Shown: one piece after another, positions 13,558 to 27,867 of the stretch
How the letters are laid out: each line of letters opens with the position of its first letter
Position numbering within the stretch: position 1 is the stretch's first letter
Source of the DNA: Gonapodya prolifera JEL478
Taxonomy: Eukaryota > Monoblepharomycota > Monoblepharidomycetes > Monoblepharidales > Gonapodyaceae
DNA: 64,000 nt
Assembly: GCA_001574975.1 (NCBI GenBank)
Contig: KQ965734.1
Span: 608,249 to 672,248, forward strand
Direction of reading: 5' to 3'
Translations under genes and position numbers: made by a program
The notes under the pieces: generated by a model
Told to the model about the DNA's origin: nothing
The model's input: the letters and a program-made list of their open reading frames with translations, nothing else
Database searches by the model: none

Positions 13558-16500
13558 TCAATGCCGTGCTTCTCCAAGAACAGCTGATAGATCCATGCTT
13601 AGTCGGGTGTATTCCCAAAGCGGGTGAATCCCTCTCACCTCTAATAATTCATCCTTCCCAATCTCATCGTAGTTCGCGGGTCGATCTGCAATCCTGTTTT
13701 CAAAATAAGCCTGTGCGAGGTCCTTCGCGACATTCGTCCTAAGTTGACAGAACATGTCAACACCATTGTCATCAACACAAGGCGTCAACACGCACCACCC
13801 GGATTGAAGGACCGCTCTCATTAAGTCGTCCATTCGGTCCACTTCCGAAAGTCTCTTGAAAAAGGCATTCCTAACCGTGGGTTTTGTCTTCAGAAGAAAC
13901 TGATAGTGGCGACGTGCATTGAGAGTGTCAAAGAGGTAGTGCAACACATCGGACTGAGGGGAAAACAGAAAAACCAAAATACTCTCAAGCAATGAGCCAA
14001 CAGTGACGGGCCAAAAAACTTGCCTTAATACTGGGATCAATGTGGAGTCCACTCATCGCAAAGGTCAGAGTCTCCACCAACTCCGAATCTGAAACCGATG
14101 CCGTCACCTCCTGTGATGAATTTAGACAGGTCTATCAAAAGATCCGTTGCTATTTGACAAAACTTACTTCAACGCCATCGTCCCATCCAATATCCTTGGG
14201 AAGGGTAAGGCACCCTTCTAGCGACACCAATATGAGGCTCCATCTGTCCTCGCCGGGGGGCACAGACAAAGCAACGTTTACAATATTTGCAAATGCCCGA
14301 ACAAAAGAAGGCCGATCAAGCTGGTGAAGGAAGGGACAACATTGTACCAAGAGGATGGTGCGATGAAGTATGTCTAGATCTATTCTGGTTTCTGGTGGAA
14401 TTCAATGGACAAGATAACATTGGGGCTTCAACTTACCGTCGGTAGAAGAAACCGACTCGAGAACCCCGAGTAAAACGTTGTTCCAGAGTCGGGGAAGAGT
14501 TCGCATGCAAGAAAGACCTGGCACCCCGTTGACAGTATGTAATACTCCCACAAGATACCGGTGCTTTGAATGGGTAAGTCAATTATAGAGCGGCAAATGA
14601 AGTGTGACAGTTACAAGTGGTCTCCTCACCAATTTGTGTTCTGACAACCTCTCAAGTACATTCTCCCATAGAACCACATCATACACTTGGAAGTCCACGC
14701 AAAGATTGCATATCAATTGGACGGCCTATAGGGGTTGAAGTGAGGATGTCAGAACTGAAAAAAGGTGGAGATCGATTTCATTACCTTGATGTTGGACCCA
14801 TGATTTATCCACAGTGACCTGGCAAATGCTTCCTTGTTACAGGCATCAAATTCGTTGAGCGTCATGGCAAGACTCAATTCCTCGAAATCCAGTATGTACA
14901 TGAGCATGCGCGTATAAGAACTAGAAGAGTATCAAGGATAGCATTCACCATTAGATTGAGGGGACACATCGAGATTACGATAACTTACATATATCTTTCT
15001 TGATCTGAACGCTTGCTGTCGTCTCCGGAGATGAGGAGGAGGATCACCCCAAGGGCACGGACGCGACTGGCGTTCAAAATTTTTGAGGATGACTGGCAAA
15101 AGAGATTCACACAATGAAGAATTTCCTCTCAAAATTTTGGGTTTAACTTACGGAGGTCGCGACGCTTTGCAAGATGGAAACAGCAAAGCTCGATTCAAGT
15201 CCTCGCAAGGTGTAGAATATTCGAAGTCGCAGAGAATGCTCCATGGGGTGAGGGAAAATGAGCGAAGGCTACAATATTTGTCGGTTCGACTTTGAATTGA
15301 AGTAACCGTTTGATTGTGACGAAGAACCGACCTGCAATCGAATGGAGGGAAGATAATGCGCTCTGTCTTCTGTGGAAGGGGGAAGCTCTTTAACGATCCA
15401 CTTCTGCGAAGTACGAGATCCAACAGTGGACGATTTAAGATAATCGTTTGTGCACAAAAGCAAAAAGGCAACAAACCAGTGCAAGCTGTTTGAGAAACTT
15501 TTCACGATCGATTCCATTCACAATGCAAATGTCCGTGATTAGGCTGTGAAGATCGAAAGGGTCTAAAGACCACAGGGAGATTATTGAGGCGAGTTTGGGA
15601 ACTGGCGTCGGAGCACGCACCGCCAGTCTTTAACAACCGTTCGCTTTCGCAGTTGATCAACTGTGAGATCAATTCCGACGGTCGATCTATATATTCAACG
15701 TAGTTGTCAAGTTTGAGAGTTCTCAGTTGATACTCGATTTCTGATGTGTTGGATTAATCTCGGAATCATTACTGTAAGGGTACTTAACATAGACTACGCA
15801 CCTGTTGTTGCGCACAGTTTCGCGATATTCTGCTTGGCTGTCGCGGCGTTGTCAAATGCTTTTTCGTCGGGAATCTTCCAAAAGTAAAACAGTAAGATTA
15901 AAAGAAAACGTGGGAAGATATCGCGGGATAACAAACTGTGGAAGTTGAAATATTGTGTTGCCATTTATCCACGAGGAGTGAACCGCATTTGTATGCCTGT
16001 ATGCGGTCAGGCCCACAAGGGAAGAGTCCGCCGACAAAGACACTCTTCCGGATGGATTCCTCGTAGTCTTGAACTTTGTGGAAGTAGCTTCGGACATCTT
16101 GAAACTTCACCCATTGTTGATTTTTTGCTCCTGATGTCGATTTTTCGCAGTTGGTTTGGGATTCAAGCTTGTGCAGAAGCGTGTTTTGTCAGGAAGTCCC
16201 ATGGGTGTCTCTTGGGCGACACCTACCAGAGGACTGAGAAGTTTGTCTATGAGGCACATGTAAAATCTGTCCGGAGATATCCCAAGGGGTACCGAGAGCG
16301 GCAATATAAGGGGCAGCGACTCCTCTGTTATCTCCGGCTCTAAGACCGTCCAATAATGTTCCGTAAGAAGTGCATGGACCGGAAGTCTCTCGAGACTGAA
16401 AGGGTGTTTCTGCCAAGAGAATACATCGTTTAACGTCAAACGATTGAAGGGCGCTCAAATCGCTCACCTCTAAAAACTTTTCAGACGCCGGTGTTTCTTA

Positions 16501-19500
16501 TTCAGTGCGTTGATCGTTCGACCGGAGATAAAGAAAGGAGTAAAAAAATGAAGCCCGTAAAGTTCATCGTCCACGTCGAATTATGAAAACCAACAATACC
16601 TGTCACTCTCTCTACAAGCTGCTTCTCTCGCTCCGACGGTGCAGCTACCCGCTTGTATGTCATGAGTGTATCCACCAACACGGACCGCTGCCGCGCTCTT
16701 TCCAGTTCCGGCTGCCAACGAAGAACTTGCGACAGTAAAAACTGGAGTCCTAAATGCACGGATGGCTCACCGATGAGGATTCACGTGGAACAAGATAGAC
16801 TATATAACTTACTCTCGTAGTCATAAGGAGATATAAAATTGAAGCAATTCTCCATCAAAACTGCCACCAGTGCATCCTTGTTGGTCACGTCGTCGACTGC
16901 TCCAGCAACCTCGTCCTTATAGCCACGCGAGGACAGAAAGACGCCCTTAACGTATTCTAGAAGAATATAGTCATCTGCGAGCCGAAAGGATGAACACGCA
17001 CGGAAAATCAATGCGAACGTGAGAGCATAATTTCTACCTTCCATGAAATAGGTCCTCCCAAACTCAAGTGCTGTTGCCAGATCATAGTTTGTTTTCGCAA
17101 GAAGTTGCGGCACCAATTTCCTTTGATACTCGGCATTCCGGGTTCGGCTTGTCCGGTACAAGTCGGCATCGAAAGGTATCTCTGTGTAAAGTGATATTTA
17201 AAACCAAGGGCGCGATTAAATATGCTCACGGAGACTGACCGAGGAGTCGGAGTTGATAGAGCCACCTCGAAGTTGTTCCTTGACTTTCCATGTCCGCCAC
17301 CAAGCCACGCTGCTTCCAAGCGATGCCTGCAGCTTGTCCAATCGAGGACAATCGCAAGAGACTATCAAAGTTGTTTCCAGTCGTTCGCACGCCATCCTAG
17401 AAACATCATTTGAACTTGCAAAATCGATCAAAGAAGAACACCACCCTCACCTCAAACCCTGCAAGAGCTATTGTTATGAAAATATGTTTGGATCTTTGCG
17501 CATGTCCTTAACTCAATAATTTGATCTTACCGGTTTCCATTGGTGATGACAGCGTGTACGCTAATGCAAGCTGCTTGTCAATCATTCGCGAACACAAGAC
17601 CTATCACGTGAACTCGGAGCTGTAGGAGAGACTGTTGAAGAATTACATTCGCCGAACTCACTCTTCGTAGAAGTTCTTGCAGCAATACGTTGTACTCATC
17701 GCATCTCGCATCTTGCTCCAATTTGCCGTCGAATCCCACCCATTGACAGAGTGAATCCAAAACACAATGCCAGACACGCATACCGAGGATTCGCGAATTG
17801 TTTCCCAAAAGAAAATGCATCAGCTTCAAACCGGAGTACGGGGAGCCCTGCGATGATGCCTCTTTGCCATTGATTTTGGATTTGTCTTCTCTGCTGTCAA
17901 ACGAATCCAGAACAAACTCAAGACAAATCTCCATAGCTGTGGAGGTGTTCAGAACAAAGTTGTTTTCTGCAAAACGATCGTTGAAAAGCGAGGGCATGGA
18001 GATTTTCTGCGACGACCCGGATACTACTGGAGGTGTTGGAATTTTGCGAGACAGCGATTCGGGCTCTCTGACGGGCTCCAGCGGTACGCTTGAACTTGAG
18101 CTTCCGACTTTATTGACGGACACATTAAATGCTGTCATGTGTTTGTCTGGTGTCAGTGCAGACAACGATAATGTTGTTCCACTAGAACTCACTGTGGTTA
18201 TCACCACTACCACGGCGCACGGCCGTTTGATAATCTCCAGCATCGGATTGGCAAAATACTTTGTGTAGTATTTCGAATCGCTTGAAATCATCGAGTAATT
18301 CTGCGGGAACGTAAAAATAGGGAACATATATAGTTTGAACGGGCATGCCCACCGTGAATAATTCCCAGTTTACATGACTGGACACCTCGTCGACCGAATT
18401 CCATGATACGGTGGGTTAAGCTGACGCCCTGTGTTGCAGAAAACAATGGCAAAGGAATGTAAAGACATCGTTAGATCTCAAAAGTACCCAACGTCTCTCT
18501 ACCTTCACTGCCTTCCAATTGCCCTTGTACGCATACCTCACCAACGACTGTGATATTGATCGCAGTATCTGAGTTTGTGCTTCAGTGTCCCCTACGACTT
18601 CTGCGGAGTCGCACATAGCCATCGCCATGGTAATGTGCCCATTCTGTATCGCATATTCAGCGAGCTTTCTATGAAAAACTGCCCGCGAAACTTCAAGAAG
18701 TTCTGCTAGTCTGGAGTTATAGTTGAATCATCAGTTGCGAAAAACAAAATTACAACAGGTGGGAGTTTCGAACCTCAAGAATTGCGTTTCCGAAAACATA
18801 TCAGTTTGTGTTGATAGCGACGCAGTCAACGTTCCTTTGCCTTTCCTTTGCTCCGAGGAATCTGGATCTGCAGAGAACAGTTTGCTTGCATACGCGGCTA
18901 AAGTAGTCATCCTTATACGCTCTGTCGCAAAATTATCTGGTGTGACAAGTATCTGAAACTCGAGAGCCAATCCTTTGAGGGATCGCAACATCGTAGAGCA
19001 AAGTTTGTGATGCAGCTCAGCCACAAGATTGTCTTGCCTCAGGCCTAATCTGTCAAGGTGCTCGAGCAGCTTGACAGCAGCTAGGGCTATGTTTTGATAG
19101 CGCTTTGCTTGGGCAACATCTTGGAGCCCAACAGCACGAATTAATATCTTCTCATTCAAAAGGCGATTGAAGTCTGCACCTTGAGAAGCACCAATCTCCT
19201 GCAATTCACCAACTATCCAAGTGACCGTTTCTTCTGCTAGCCACGAAGAATCTTCCTTGGTGAATTTGGCCACCTCGGGCAGCAAACTTGGCACAACTGT
19301 TCCATCAGGTGACACACTCGACGATTCTACTCCAGTAGCTACCAATTGCACCATCTTATCAATGTAACCCGCGTCGGAAAGGTTGCAAGCGCGAATACCG
19401 TATGCCTCCAGACGGTCCAAATGATTGTACGCAGCCACAACTTGAAGGCCATCCCACATTGCATCATGAACGTCAACGAATGAAAGAATGTGGTGCAAAA

Positions 19501-22500
19501 TGCCTGAAAATCCGTGTTAAAAATGAGTGTCTCAAGTGGAAAAAGCACCATCTCACGTTTCGCAAGCGACAAATTCGAAGCATCAAACGTCTTGACACCA
19601 TACTTTTGCAGCATTTTTTTTAGATACAACAATCGATATTGCTCCAACAGATCACCAGCGCGTTTAAGTCCGGGAATGAGGGACACCTAGTAAACAACGA
19701 AAAAAACGAGTCGAAAAGAGCCACCAACACCAGTTAAGTGTTGCTTACATTTTGAATCATTTCGTCCAGACTCGGGTTCCATGGAACAGGAGATTTTCGC
19801 ATGAATTCGATGAGCAAATCGACTTTCGTATCCAAGTTGACGATCAATTTCATGGCGGCCAAAACTCTTCCTTCCCAAGGCGCTATATGACGAAAAACGT
19901 TCCAACCACCACCCCACCTTCTGACAGATTGACTGCACATACCACCGGATAAAACACCTCGATGCGGTGTATCCTCCATTAGCCCAAGGCAAAAATCTTG
20001 AACAAGCTCATCGCTATCCAGACTCTTTCTGTCTGCGAAAGGTTTCACATGCATTTTGAAAGCCACAGAAAGAAGTTCCGCTGAGGGTTCTCTTTCCAAG
20101 AGCTCAATGGCTGCGATGGAGTAGCGTTTACACAACCATCATACAATTATAAGCGTGATAACACACACCGATAGTTGAAGGGTCCAACGTGCAGTATTCA
20201 GTGAGTGTTTTGCGATAATCGTGCTCGTCCTTTTGAGAGCGCCCAGATGACCATAATGCGTGAAAGAATAGGCGATTATTGTGTAGAACTCACCCAAAGA
20301 TAAACCATTTCTTCCAATTGTGCCTTTAGCACATATGTCTCTGCACTGCTCAATCCACAGGTTACTTTTCAGAAGGTAGTCCAAAAACGGTTTACTATTT
20401 ACCTGTTCAGCATTAGTATTTCATCCTCAGGAGGTGTCATTCCTCCCCATAACGCTGTTTTTGCGATTCGAATGGTCTCATTGATGAACTCCGAAGGTGT
20501 TGCTGGACCGTGCATAGTACTATGCCTTGAGTTGTCGTTCTCAACCAGTAAAATGGTCTGAAGAGCCATATGGGGACTTTCTTCCAGTGCCTCAACAACA
20601 CGCGCTCGATGTGCGAGCCAAATGGTGACACCGGTTCTGTGATCCCACGGAAACTGATTGGTTGTAGAATCGGAAAGGCAGTCCAGGACTGGGACTGCAC
20701 CTTTCATCGGCGTCTTTAATGTATGGAAGGACTTCGTCCTTCAACCACGGGTTCAAAACATCAGAGGACACCGTGTCCGGGATGGAGTTTAGAAGTTCGC
20801 AGATCCCGAAAAAAAGGTCACATTCTGTGTTTGGCAACATGAGCAACACATAAATAGAAAATGAGTGCAAAGCACCAGCTTCTTACCATGGTAATGTCGC
20901 CGCCAGATAATCAAACCTTGTTTAAGTGCACCACTTGCAAAATACTCTTCCATGATCGTGCGCACATCGTTCTCCCTGAAAAGTTTCCAAGTACTTGCAC
21001 TCAAGGGCACTGCGTCTTCACGGATAAGAGATACCGTCCCGAGCAAGTGGATGACGGCTCCGAGTTGCAGCATCTCTTTCTCTCCTACGATCGCGCCATT
21101 GGGCTCCATCTGAGCAGCGTTGACCACATCTCGCGCGTACGTCAGGATCTCAAATATCGCTTGCTCCGTTGGCAACGTTACATTCAGCGCAAACTCGACG
21201 GAGAAACGTGCATCCCCAAGTGCTTGTAAATCAGAAATAAGCGATTTAGCATCAAAGTCAGCCACGCTCTCGCCCGAGGGATCGTCGAGCTCTTCAAGGA
21301 TATCTTCAAGTTTTGATCGTATAACGACTTTCTCATCAAGACCAAACTTCAGAGCAACATCACGAGCTTCTTCAAAGCGGCCATCTTGAATGAGCGATGA
21401 CAATCTCATCGACGGACTGGCTTGGAAGAGACTGCGAAGATAAATTGTGGGAGTCCCTGCCCCATTTTCGACTTCGACAAACGGGATATGTTCCGAGGAG
21501 GATCGGTGATCGGTTTCAGCCAACCAAGCGCCCTGTGAAACGGTGAGATCCGCCTCAAGTTTGTTGCCAGTTATGTGAAATACGAGAAGACGACGTGTAT
21601 TATCAGTCACTGAACGTCGTTTCGTAAGAGCGACAATCCTGTCGTCGGAAGTGAGTCTGAAGTCGACAATTGGATCGTCGAAAGGTAAAAACCGATAAAT
21701 CTCAAGCCTGCAGAAATTTCATCAAAAAATAAGATCCAAAATGTCTGTAACAAATAGCAATGACAGACGAGATGTATGCCTACGTTGTTGGTTCAACAAT
21801 TGCGATAGTTCCATGCTCCGAAAGAACAAACCATCGACCCCATCCATCAGTCGATTGTTGTATGTTCGTTATCTTACAACCAAGAACTTCTTGCTCCAAA
21901 CCTTTGATTGTCAGCGGTGTCCTCGATAACAGGGAGTTCGTCATCGCAAATTGTCCAGCGCCAGCAAGGACAACACGTGATTCCTCGTGAGAAAAAGATA
22001 TAAGCGCAGTGGAGATTGACGAATGGGAGGAGTTGGGGATAATTTCGAGCGAAATAGAGCGCTTTAGCTGTTGGAGTCGGCACATCAGTCTCTCAGAAAG
22101 AGAATAATAAATGATGTCCTCAAGCATACCTCCATCGCTTTCTCCAAATCTCCGTCATCCAAAGCCTTTTCTAAGGCCGAAAAATCTATGTTCGCGAAAC
22201 GGCGGATGACACAGTCAGACGTCACAACAATCAACTCCTCCACGGTGCTTCTGCCGAGAGAAGAATTGGGTTGGTCAAACATATGGAAAGAGTGTAAATG
22301 GGGCATCGAGTCTTTCGTATCATCCGAGTTAGCGCCAACAGATTGTTCCAGCAACGGTTCAAGCGGGATAAATCACGCCCAGAAAGCCTTGTTCCGTTGT
22401 CCGACTGGTTGATCCCCTTATGTCACTCGCAATTCATCTCCGAACCCACCTCCATGAATCCGCAAATCCAAGCCAATCGAAGACTCTGCCACCATGCCCA

Positions 22501-23113
22501 GTCACGAGGCTATGCGTTTCATCCTCCGTTAGTATACGTTGAGAAAAAACAACGTTGCCAGACTCATGGTGGATAAAATGGATTGCGCCAGAGGTGTCCG
22601 CACAAACAAGAAAATGGCCGGTGCGAGAAAAGGCAGCCACATCCGCAAAGGAGTCTGGGGGAAGAGTCTCTCAGCTACTTGTCACCGGTCATTTCAGAGG
22701 AGTTCATTACCAAGAGTGATGGAGGCGATGTGCTTTGTTGCATTCTCAGTCAGGAGGTGAATCTGGTTGTCGAGAAGGACAGAAACTCCACCAGAAGAAG
22801 ATATATGAGTGGTGCAGGATTTAGGAATCTTGAACAGGTCGAGGTTTCATTAGAGGAAGCGGTGTCCAGGTGCTCTTCCGTTCCTCGAAGGTGCAGAACG
22901 CACCTTTGTCCCACCAGATAGATGTGCAGCTTCATGAACCGCGTACAGCAGAGACTTTGGATCCCCGCTCGTGTCATTCCTCTCGGCAAGTACTCTCCGG
23001 CCAAGAGTCAACGTCCAATCATCCGATTCTACCAAAGACAGTCCCGGAACTGACGCGGTCGGGACGATTTTCGAGCTCGATCTTGCCGGCTTCTGGCCCG
23101 TCTGCACCGGCAT
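13558..23113 (-). CDS. KNTC1: KNTC1/Rod-like subunit of the RZZ kinetochore complex
   Basis: Very large multi-exon gene (over 20 introns of about 50-80 nt; protein about 2,000 residues or more, like animal Rod). Rod works with Zwilch and ZW10 at unattached kinetochores to recruit dynein and checkpoint proteins. The N-terminal propeller shows GHFLVCADTSGAIHFIH and VVTSDCVIRRFANIDFSALE with AL..GDLEKA, close to the human order of blades. The Rod hallmark after the propeller reads RLSSLIQDGRFEEARDVALK then FGLDEKVVIRSKLEDILEEL. Far downstream, LPVHALLTEHYWTVLEPEIT with EESLPLILPLSVPLGISPDR matches the Rod C-terminal domain. The stop is at 13558 and the chosen ATG at 23113. Exon joins were checked only at the landmarks, so internal boundaries remain approximate. 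Confidence 0.82.
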
Positions 23114-23306
23114 CAACGAATTTGAACCAGAATCAATTCAGTGACCTGGGGCTCCCTCTCTTACTCTGCCACAAACCCTCATTCCGTACTTACACTTTTT
23201 CCCCCCGCCTGAATGCACGTCGGAAATATAGTGGGTATCAACCACCAGTGGTGTGAGCGTGCTTTATATAACAGTTGTTTCGACGTATCATATTTTTAAA
23301 CCAAAC

Positions 23307-26300
23307 CTATGAAGAAGTACGATGAAATATGAAAGAAAGAGAGTCGTTCATTTGCATTGAGGCCGCACGCAGAACAGTATCAGCGTCCTCGAGCAATGTC
23401 CCTGTCGAATGTCTCCACTCGGATAGCGTTCGTAATGAAGCCTGCTTGGAAACGTCAGTTTTACGCCTCTTTGCGCTCCGCAGAACTTCGACCTCTTTCT
23501 CTGCATCGTTTTCCTGGAGACGGTATCAATTTACGTCAGGCGAACTGATGATGATGTAAACTCACAATCATACAGGCGCATTCGAGAATATCGTGCGTTT
23601 GACAAACTGTGTCGTTGTGCAAAGTGAACAAATCGCGAAGCTCATCTGTCGAGAACTTCGGTGCTGTATCTTCGATTTCATCCTGAGTTTGTACCATCTT
23701 AGTCGAGCCTGGTTAAACGTCAGTTGGAATTCTTACCATCATTACCCCACTAAGTTGATTCTTCATTATTTGACGTTGGTATATTTTCTCTTCGATTGTG
23801 CCTGAAAATATTTGAGCTCAATTTACTGTAAATGCCCAGGCAACGCGCAACGCCTTCTGACATACCAGTACTCAAAAGCCGATAAATGTAAACATGTTTC
23901 TTCTGACCGTCTCGCCATATCCTTGCCATGGCTTGCAGATCTGTTGCGGGATTCCAATCGCAATCAGCCAGAATGAGCCTGGAACCACCGCTATTCAATA
24001 GATCGCAAACCGTGAGTGTTAAAAAAAGTATTAATGTGCACCGACAACCCACATGAGGTTGAGGCCTGTTCCGCCGCTCTTGCTCGATAACAGAAAAACA
24101 ACTGCCCACCCATAGTTAATCGTTCGGGGAAATCACAAAGAGAAACCAAACCAAGCTCTCACAGCTATCATTGTAAGAGGAATTAAATCTCTTTGGACAG
24201 GGTCATGGTTAGAAGCAGACCAAATTGGAGAAAAGGCACGCTGTAACGTACATCAACAAGTGGTTGACGCTTGGAAGCTGGTGTTGCCCTGGCATTACAA
24301 TCCAATTTGATGAGGGTGATAGCAAAGAATGATCTAATAATCTCACCCGTCAAGTCTGAGCGACTTAAAGTTGCGCCATTCACACAGTCTCTCAAACACG
24401 TCCAACATTTTTGTGGAACTCGAAACAAGCACGACCTTTTCTCCGGCGGTCCGAATGGCGTCTAGTAACGGGACGAGAACAAGGAGTTTCCCTGAAACAT
24501 AGCACATAAATGGCACGTGGACAAATGCAAATATCTCAATACGGTGGGCGCTTACCGCTCTGCGATAAGTCCACATCGGTCGGATTCTTGAGGCTCTCCG
24601 GAAAATAGTCAAATAAATCCTGAAAAAGGTCATCATTTTCCGAAAGCTGATAGATTCGATTAAGAACATTGCCGGGCCTCAAAATTAAATGCAGTAGCGT
24701 ACCTCTTCTGTCCGCCTGAGCAATATTTCCGGTGCATTGCAAACTTGCTTCAGTGCCGAAATGCATCGAAGGTGGTTAGCGGCTTGTCCTTCAAGTGTTT
24801 CTCGCAACGCCGGGGACGCCAATAGACGGGAATAAATGTCACGTTGAAGAGGAGTGGGTCGACAAAATAGGACGAGCTCGGTCTTCGGTGGTAGATACTG
24901 TTTGTTTACGTCAGCGGTCCGACGGAGCACAAATTTCGATGTGACGTTTGTAAGCTAGCAACAACCATAGAGTTTGTTCTTATGTGGTTCTCGGAAAAGC
25001 AATTCATCTCACCTCTTCGCTCCGCTTTTCCCCGAGTTCCTTCTCCTCATTTGAAGCTTCTTTTCTCCGCCCGTTGACGATGGGGTCTTCATAGACTCTT
25101 TTGAAAACATTTGGGGTTCCAAGGACGCCCGGGTTCACCCAATCAGCCATAGCATAAACTGGATTCCGTGTCATGACTTGTACCCTCGACAACTGTTAGA
25201 CGAGTTCCTTACATTCTCCGAGATCGTTCTGTCAGAGCAATAAAAGTCAGTACTTTCTTCTGCTCACTTGAACAGCAATTTTCACCTGAATCGGTGTTCC
25301 GGACAGTATGACGCGTTTCTCTACTTTCAGCGCATTAAGGCTTGCGGTTGTCTTGATTTGCTGGTTCTTAAGCCGATGGCCTTCGTCCTAAAATGTCAAA
25401 TGGTTGTGTTTGGTATGTCTGAGGATTGGAGACATCTACTCACACATATTATAAGATCGAACACTCCCTCCCCTATGTCTTCGGTGACCTTCCGTAGCCG
25501 CTCGTATCCGATCACCATCACGTGATACACTTTGACAACCAGAAAATCACGGAGAGAGGATTTTGCGTCAACAGCGAAGACTGCAGGTCAGTGGCGGGGA
25601 AAACCGTGCGTGTGCATAAGACTAGTGTTCAGGAAGTACACGGTGGGCACACGTGCCTCGAATCCGCTCATCTCCGAGCCATTTTTTGAACTCTTTCTGC
25701 CAGTTCTGTGAATCGAGGTTCCACAGACAGGGAATAAATGTTCAGATGACAAAAAGGCTGCAGGGATATCTGTTTACCTGAACCTAAAACAGGGCGAGCC
25801 GGTAGCCGATGCCGTCACTCATGGTCTCACAGTAAACCGCAACGCTCCATTCACTCACCAAACTTGCCGGACATACTACGAGCGCTGAGGAAAGGGTACT
25901 CTAGTTGTGGCAGCATACCCCGCATATCGAGTGCAAAGGATGTCTCACCTCTCCTGCACATCCCGCCATCACCACGGTACGGGGACTGCTTCAAAAGAGT
26001 CCAAACCAGTGCTATTGCCTGCAGCGTCTTGCCTAACCCCATATCGTCCTTCCACATAATATCAATGTCAGTCCGAAAACGTTGAATATGAGGGATCGAC
26101 CAAACACACCGCAAGAAGCGCCCCATGACCGCCAAAGTCCCTCAGTCCCGTGACGCACTCGTAGAGAAACCTCACGCCCTCCCTCTGGTGGGGTCTCAGG
26201 TGTGCCGAGAGTACAGGATCTACGACAACGTCAAGCACTGGAAGTTTCTTGCGGTTGTACACGCTTTCGTGTGCAGGCGAGGGGCTGAGTGACAGGTAAA

Positions 26301-27385
26301 CATGTCTCGATTTGTGGCACAACAAAGAAAGATCTTGGACGAACCGGGGCATAACAAGGGCGCCTTCTGCGATGGGATTATGACGAGGCCGAGCTGCGAC
26401 AATTCGGTTGAAATGCCATTTATCGCTCTAAGCGTCGCGGCAAAAGTACTTACCTTCCTTCTCTCGCGATTTCCTATCCGCCGACCCGACATTGCCCTCC
26501 CCCATGGGATTTTTGAAAGCTCCAGCCACCCCTCTGGTATTTCCAGTCACTTCAGCGCGCTCCGAAAGCTTGCTTGTGTGCAGAAAGGCGGATCCAGAGT
26601 GAAATCGAGACGTGGGGAGGGACGGGCCGATCTGTTGGACAGAAGTTGCCTGTGAGCAAGAAAGATACCCGTAATGCTGTGTTGGGACACACCTCGACCT
26701 CCTTCCCACCGATTGTTATCGTCTCCCCCTCCTTTAAATCGTCGAGATTAGTCGATGACAATTTTCCGATTCTACGTGGCGAATGTAAGTTCCGTGTAAT
26801 GTTCAGGTTGCCGAACAGCAATGTATTCACTCTTTCCCGTCACCGTCTAACAAGCAGCAGTGTGAGCGTCCCTTCACCAGTATGAAACCGTCCCCTTCCC
26901 ACGTTTTGTGCTGTGATAGAAAATGGGAAAGAAATGCCTTTGAGAGGCTTGAAGAGGTCATGGGGATGAAGAACATTCACCTTCTTGTTGGAAATTTTAC
27001 GGAACACGCATGTGAAGAAGCGCTCTTCCATATCCTCTCCTTTCTGTGCGGTAGCAGTGCTATTGCTTCCCGCTGGCGCCAAACTTCTCGAGTTGTCGAT
27101 GGTCCGCTTCGGTGTCAGTGCGACGCGTTTCTGCCCTGATGTCGACGCGACACGTAATCCGGAGATTTGAGCATCCGATTTGTTAGAACCAGCAGATTCT
27201 TCCAGCGAGGAACTATGCGATGGCAACGCTAAGGCGATTGGAGGTATTTCAGGTGCATTGTTTGAAGGATTGGGGATTGTGGGCCGCGCGAGAGGAGGGA
27301 CAAATTTTCGTTTGAGGGACGGTGTGCCCGCTGATGTTGGTTGTTCTTGAGACCGTTGGGCGGAAGGAAGCTTCGATCGAAACAT
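23307..27385 (-). CDS. RAD54B: RAD54B/Rdh54-type SNF2 DNA translocase
   Basis: Swi2/Snf2 translocase of homologous recombination, acting with Rad51/Dmc1 on chromatin. The start [15 protein letters not shown] with [10 protein letters not shown] resembles the RAD54B N-terminus. The RAD54B-specific domain follows, with [13 protein letters not shown] and [19 protein letters not shown]. Helicase landmarks are [34 protein letters not shown] (Walker A, about 26030), [16 protein letters not shown] (Walker B, about 25370), [59 protein letters not shown] and [17 protein letters not shown]. The tail [19 protein letters not shown] is typical of Rad54 proteins. The last codons, [14 protein letters not shown], run into the stop at 23307. 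It has many short introns. The motifs look intact, so activity is expected. Confidence 0.92.
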
Positions 27386-27867
27386 CGGACGCGAAAGAGA
27401 GGGAATGGGAATGGAACGGTCGATGCGAAGACTGGAGTGTGACCACAGTCGACCCGGTTCACCCTCAATGAGGGTTTTGTGCGCCAGGTTTCATTGGCGA
27501 CACTGACTCGCGGCTTGAGTTGCTCCGGGAGTGCTTGCAATGGATGCAGGGCACGATTCGAGCGCTGGTTCTGTGAGATCAGACCTGGCGGGTAAACCAC
27601 TTCAGCACAGCAGCAAGCGTACGCAGGCTAAAAAGATTCTTCGCACTTTCGTTCGCCACGCTCACCACAGGCTCGCAACAAACGTCGTGAGACCAGTGCT
27701 CACACAGTGTCCTCGACAATGGACTTCAGTGGGGCACGGAAACGAGCATAAAGGGTTACAGAGTCACAGGGAGAGTATTGCTCATGGAGAATTGCATGTT
27801 TACTATGGAGACAAGGGTTTTGGGCATCATCACAATATCCAATTATACCGAACGACCTTCATAATAC
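27386..27867. other. Intergenic between RAD54B and the peroxidase fusion
   Basis: About 480 bp upstream of the RAD54B start and downstream of the fusion gene's stop. Both neighbours are on the minus strand, so it should hold the RAD54B promoter and the fusion gene's terminator. The short frames here show no domain, and I see no repeat. Confidence 0.45.
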
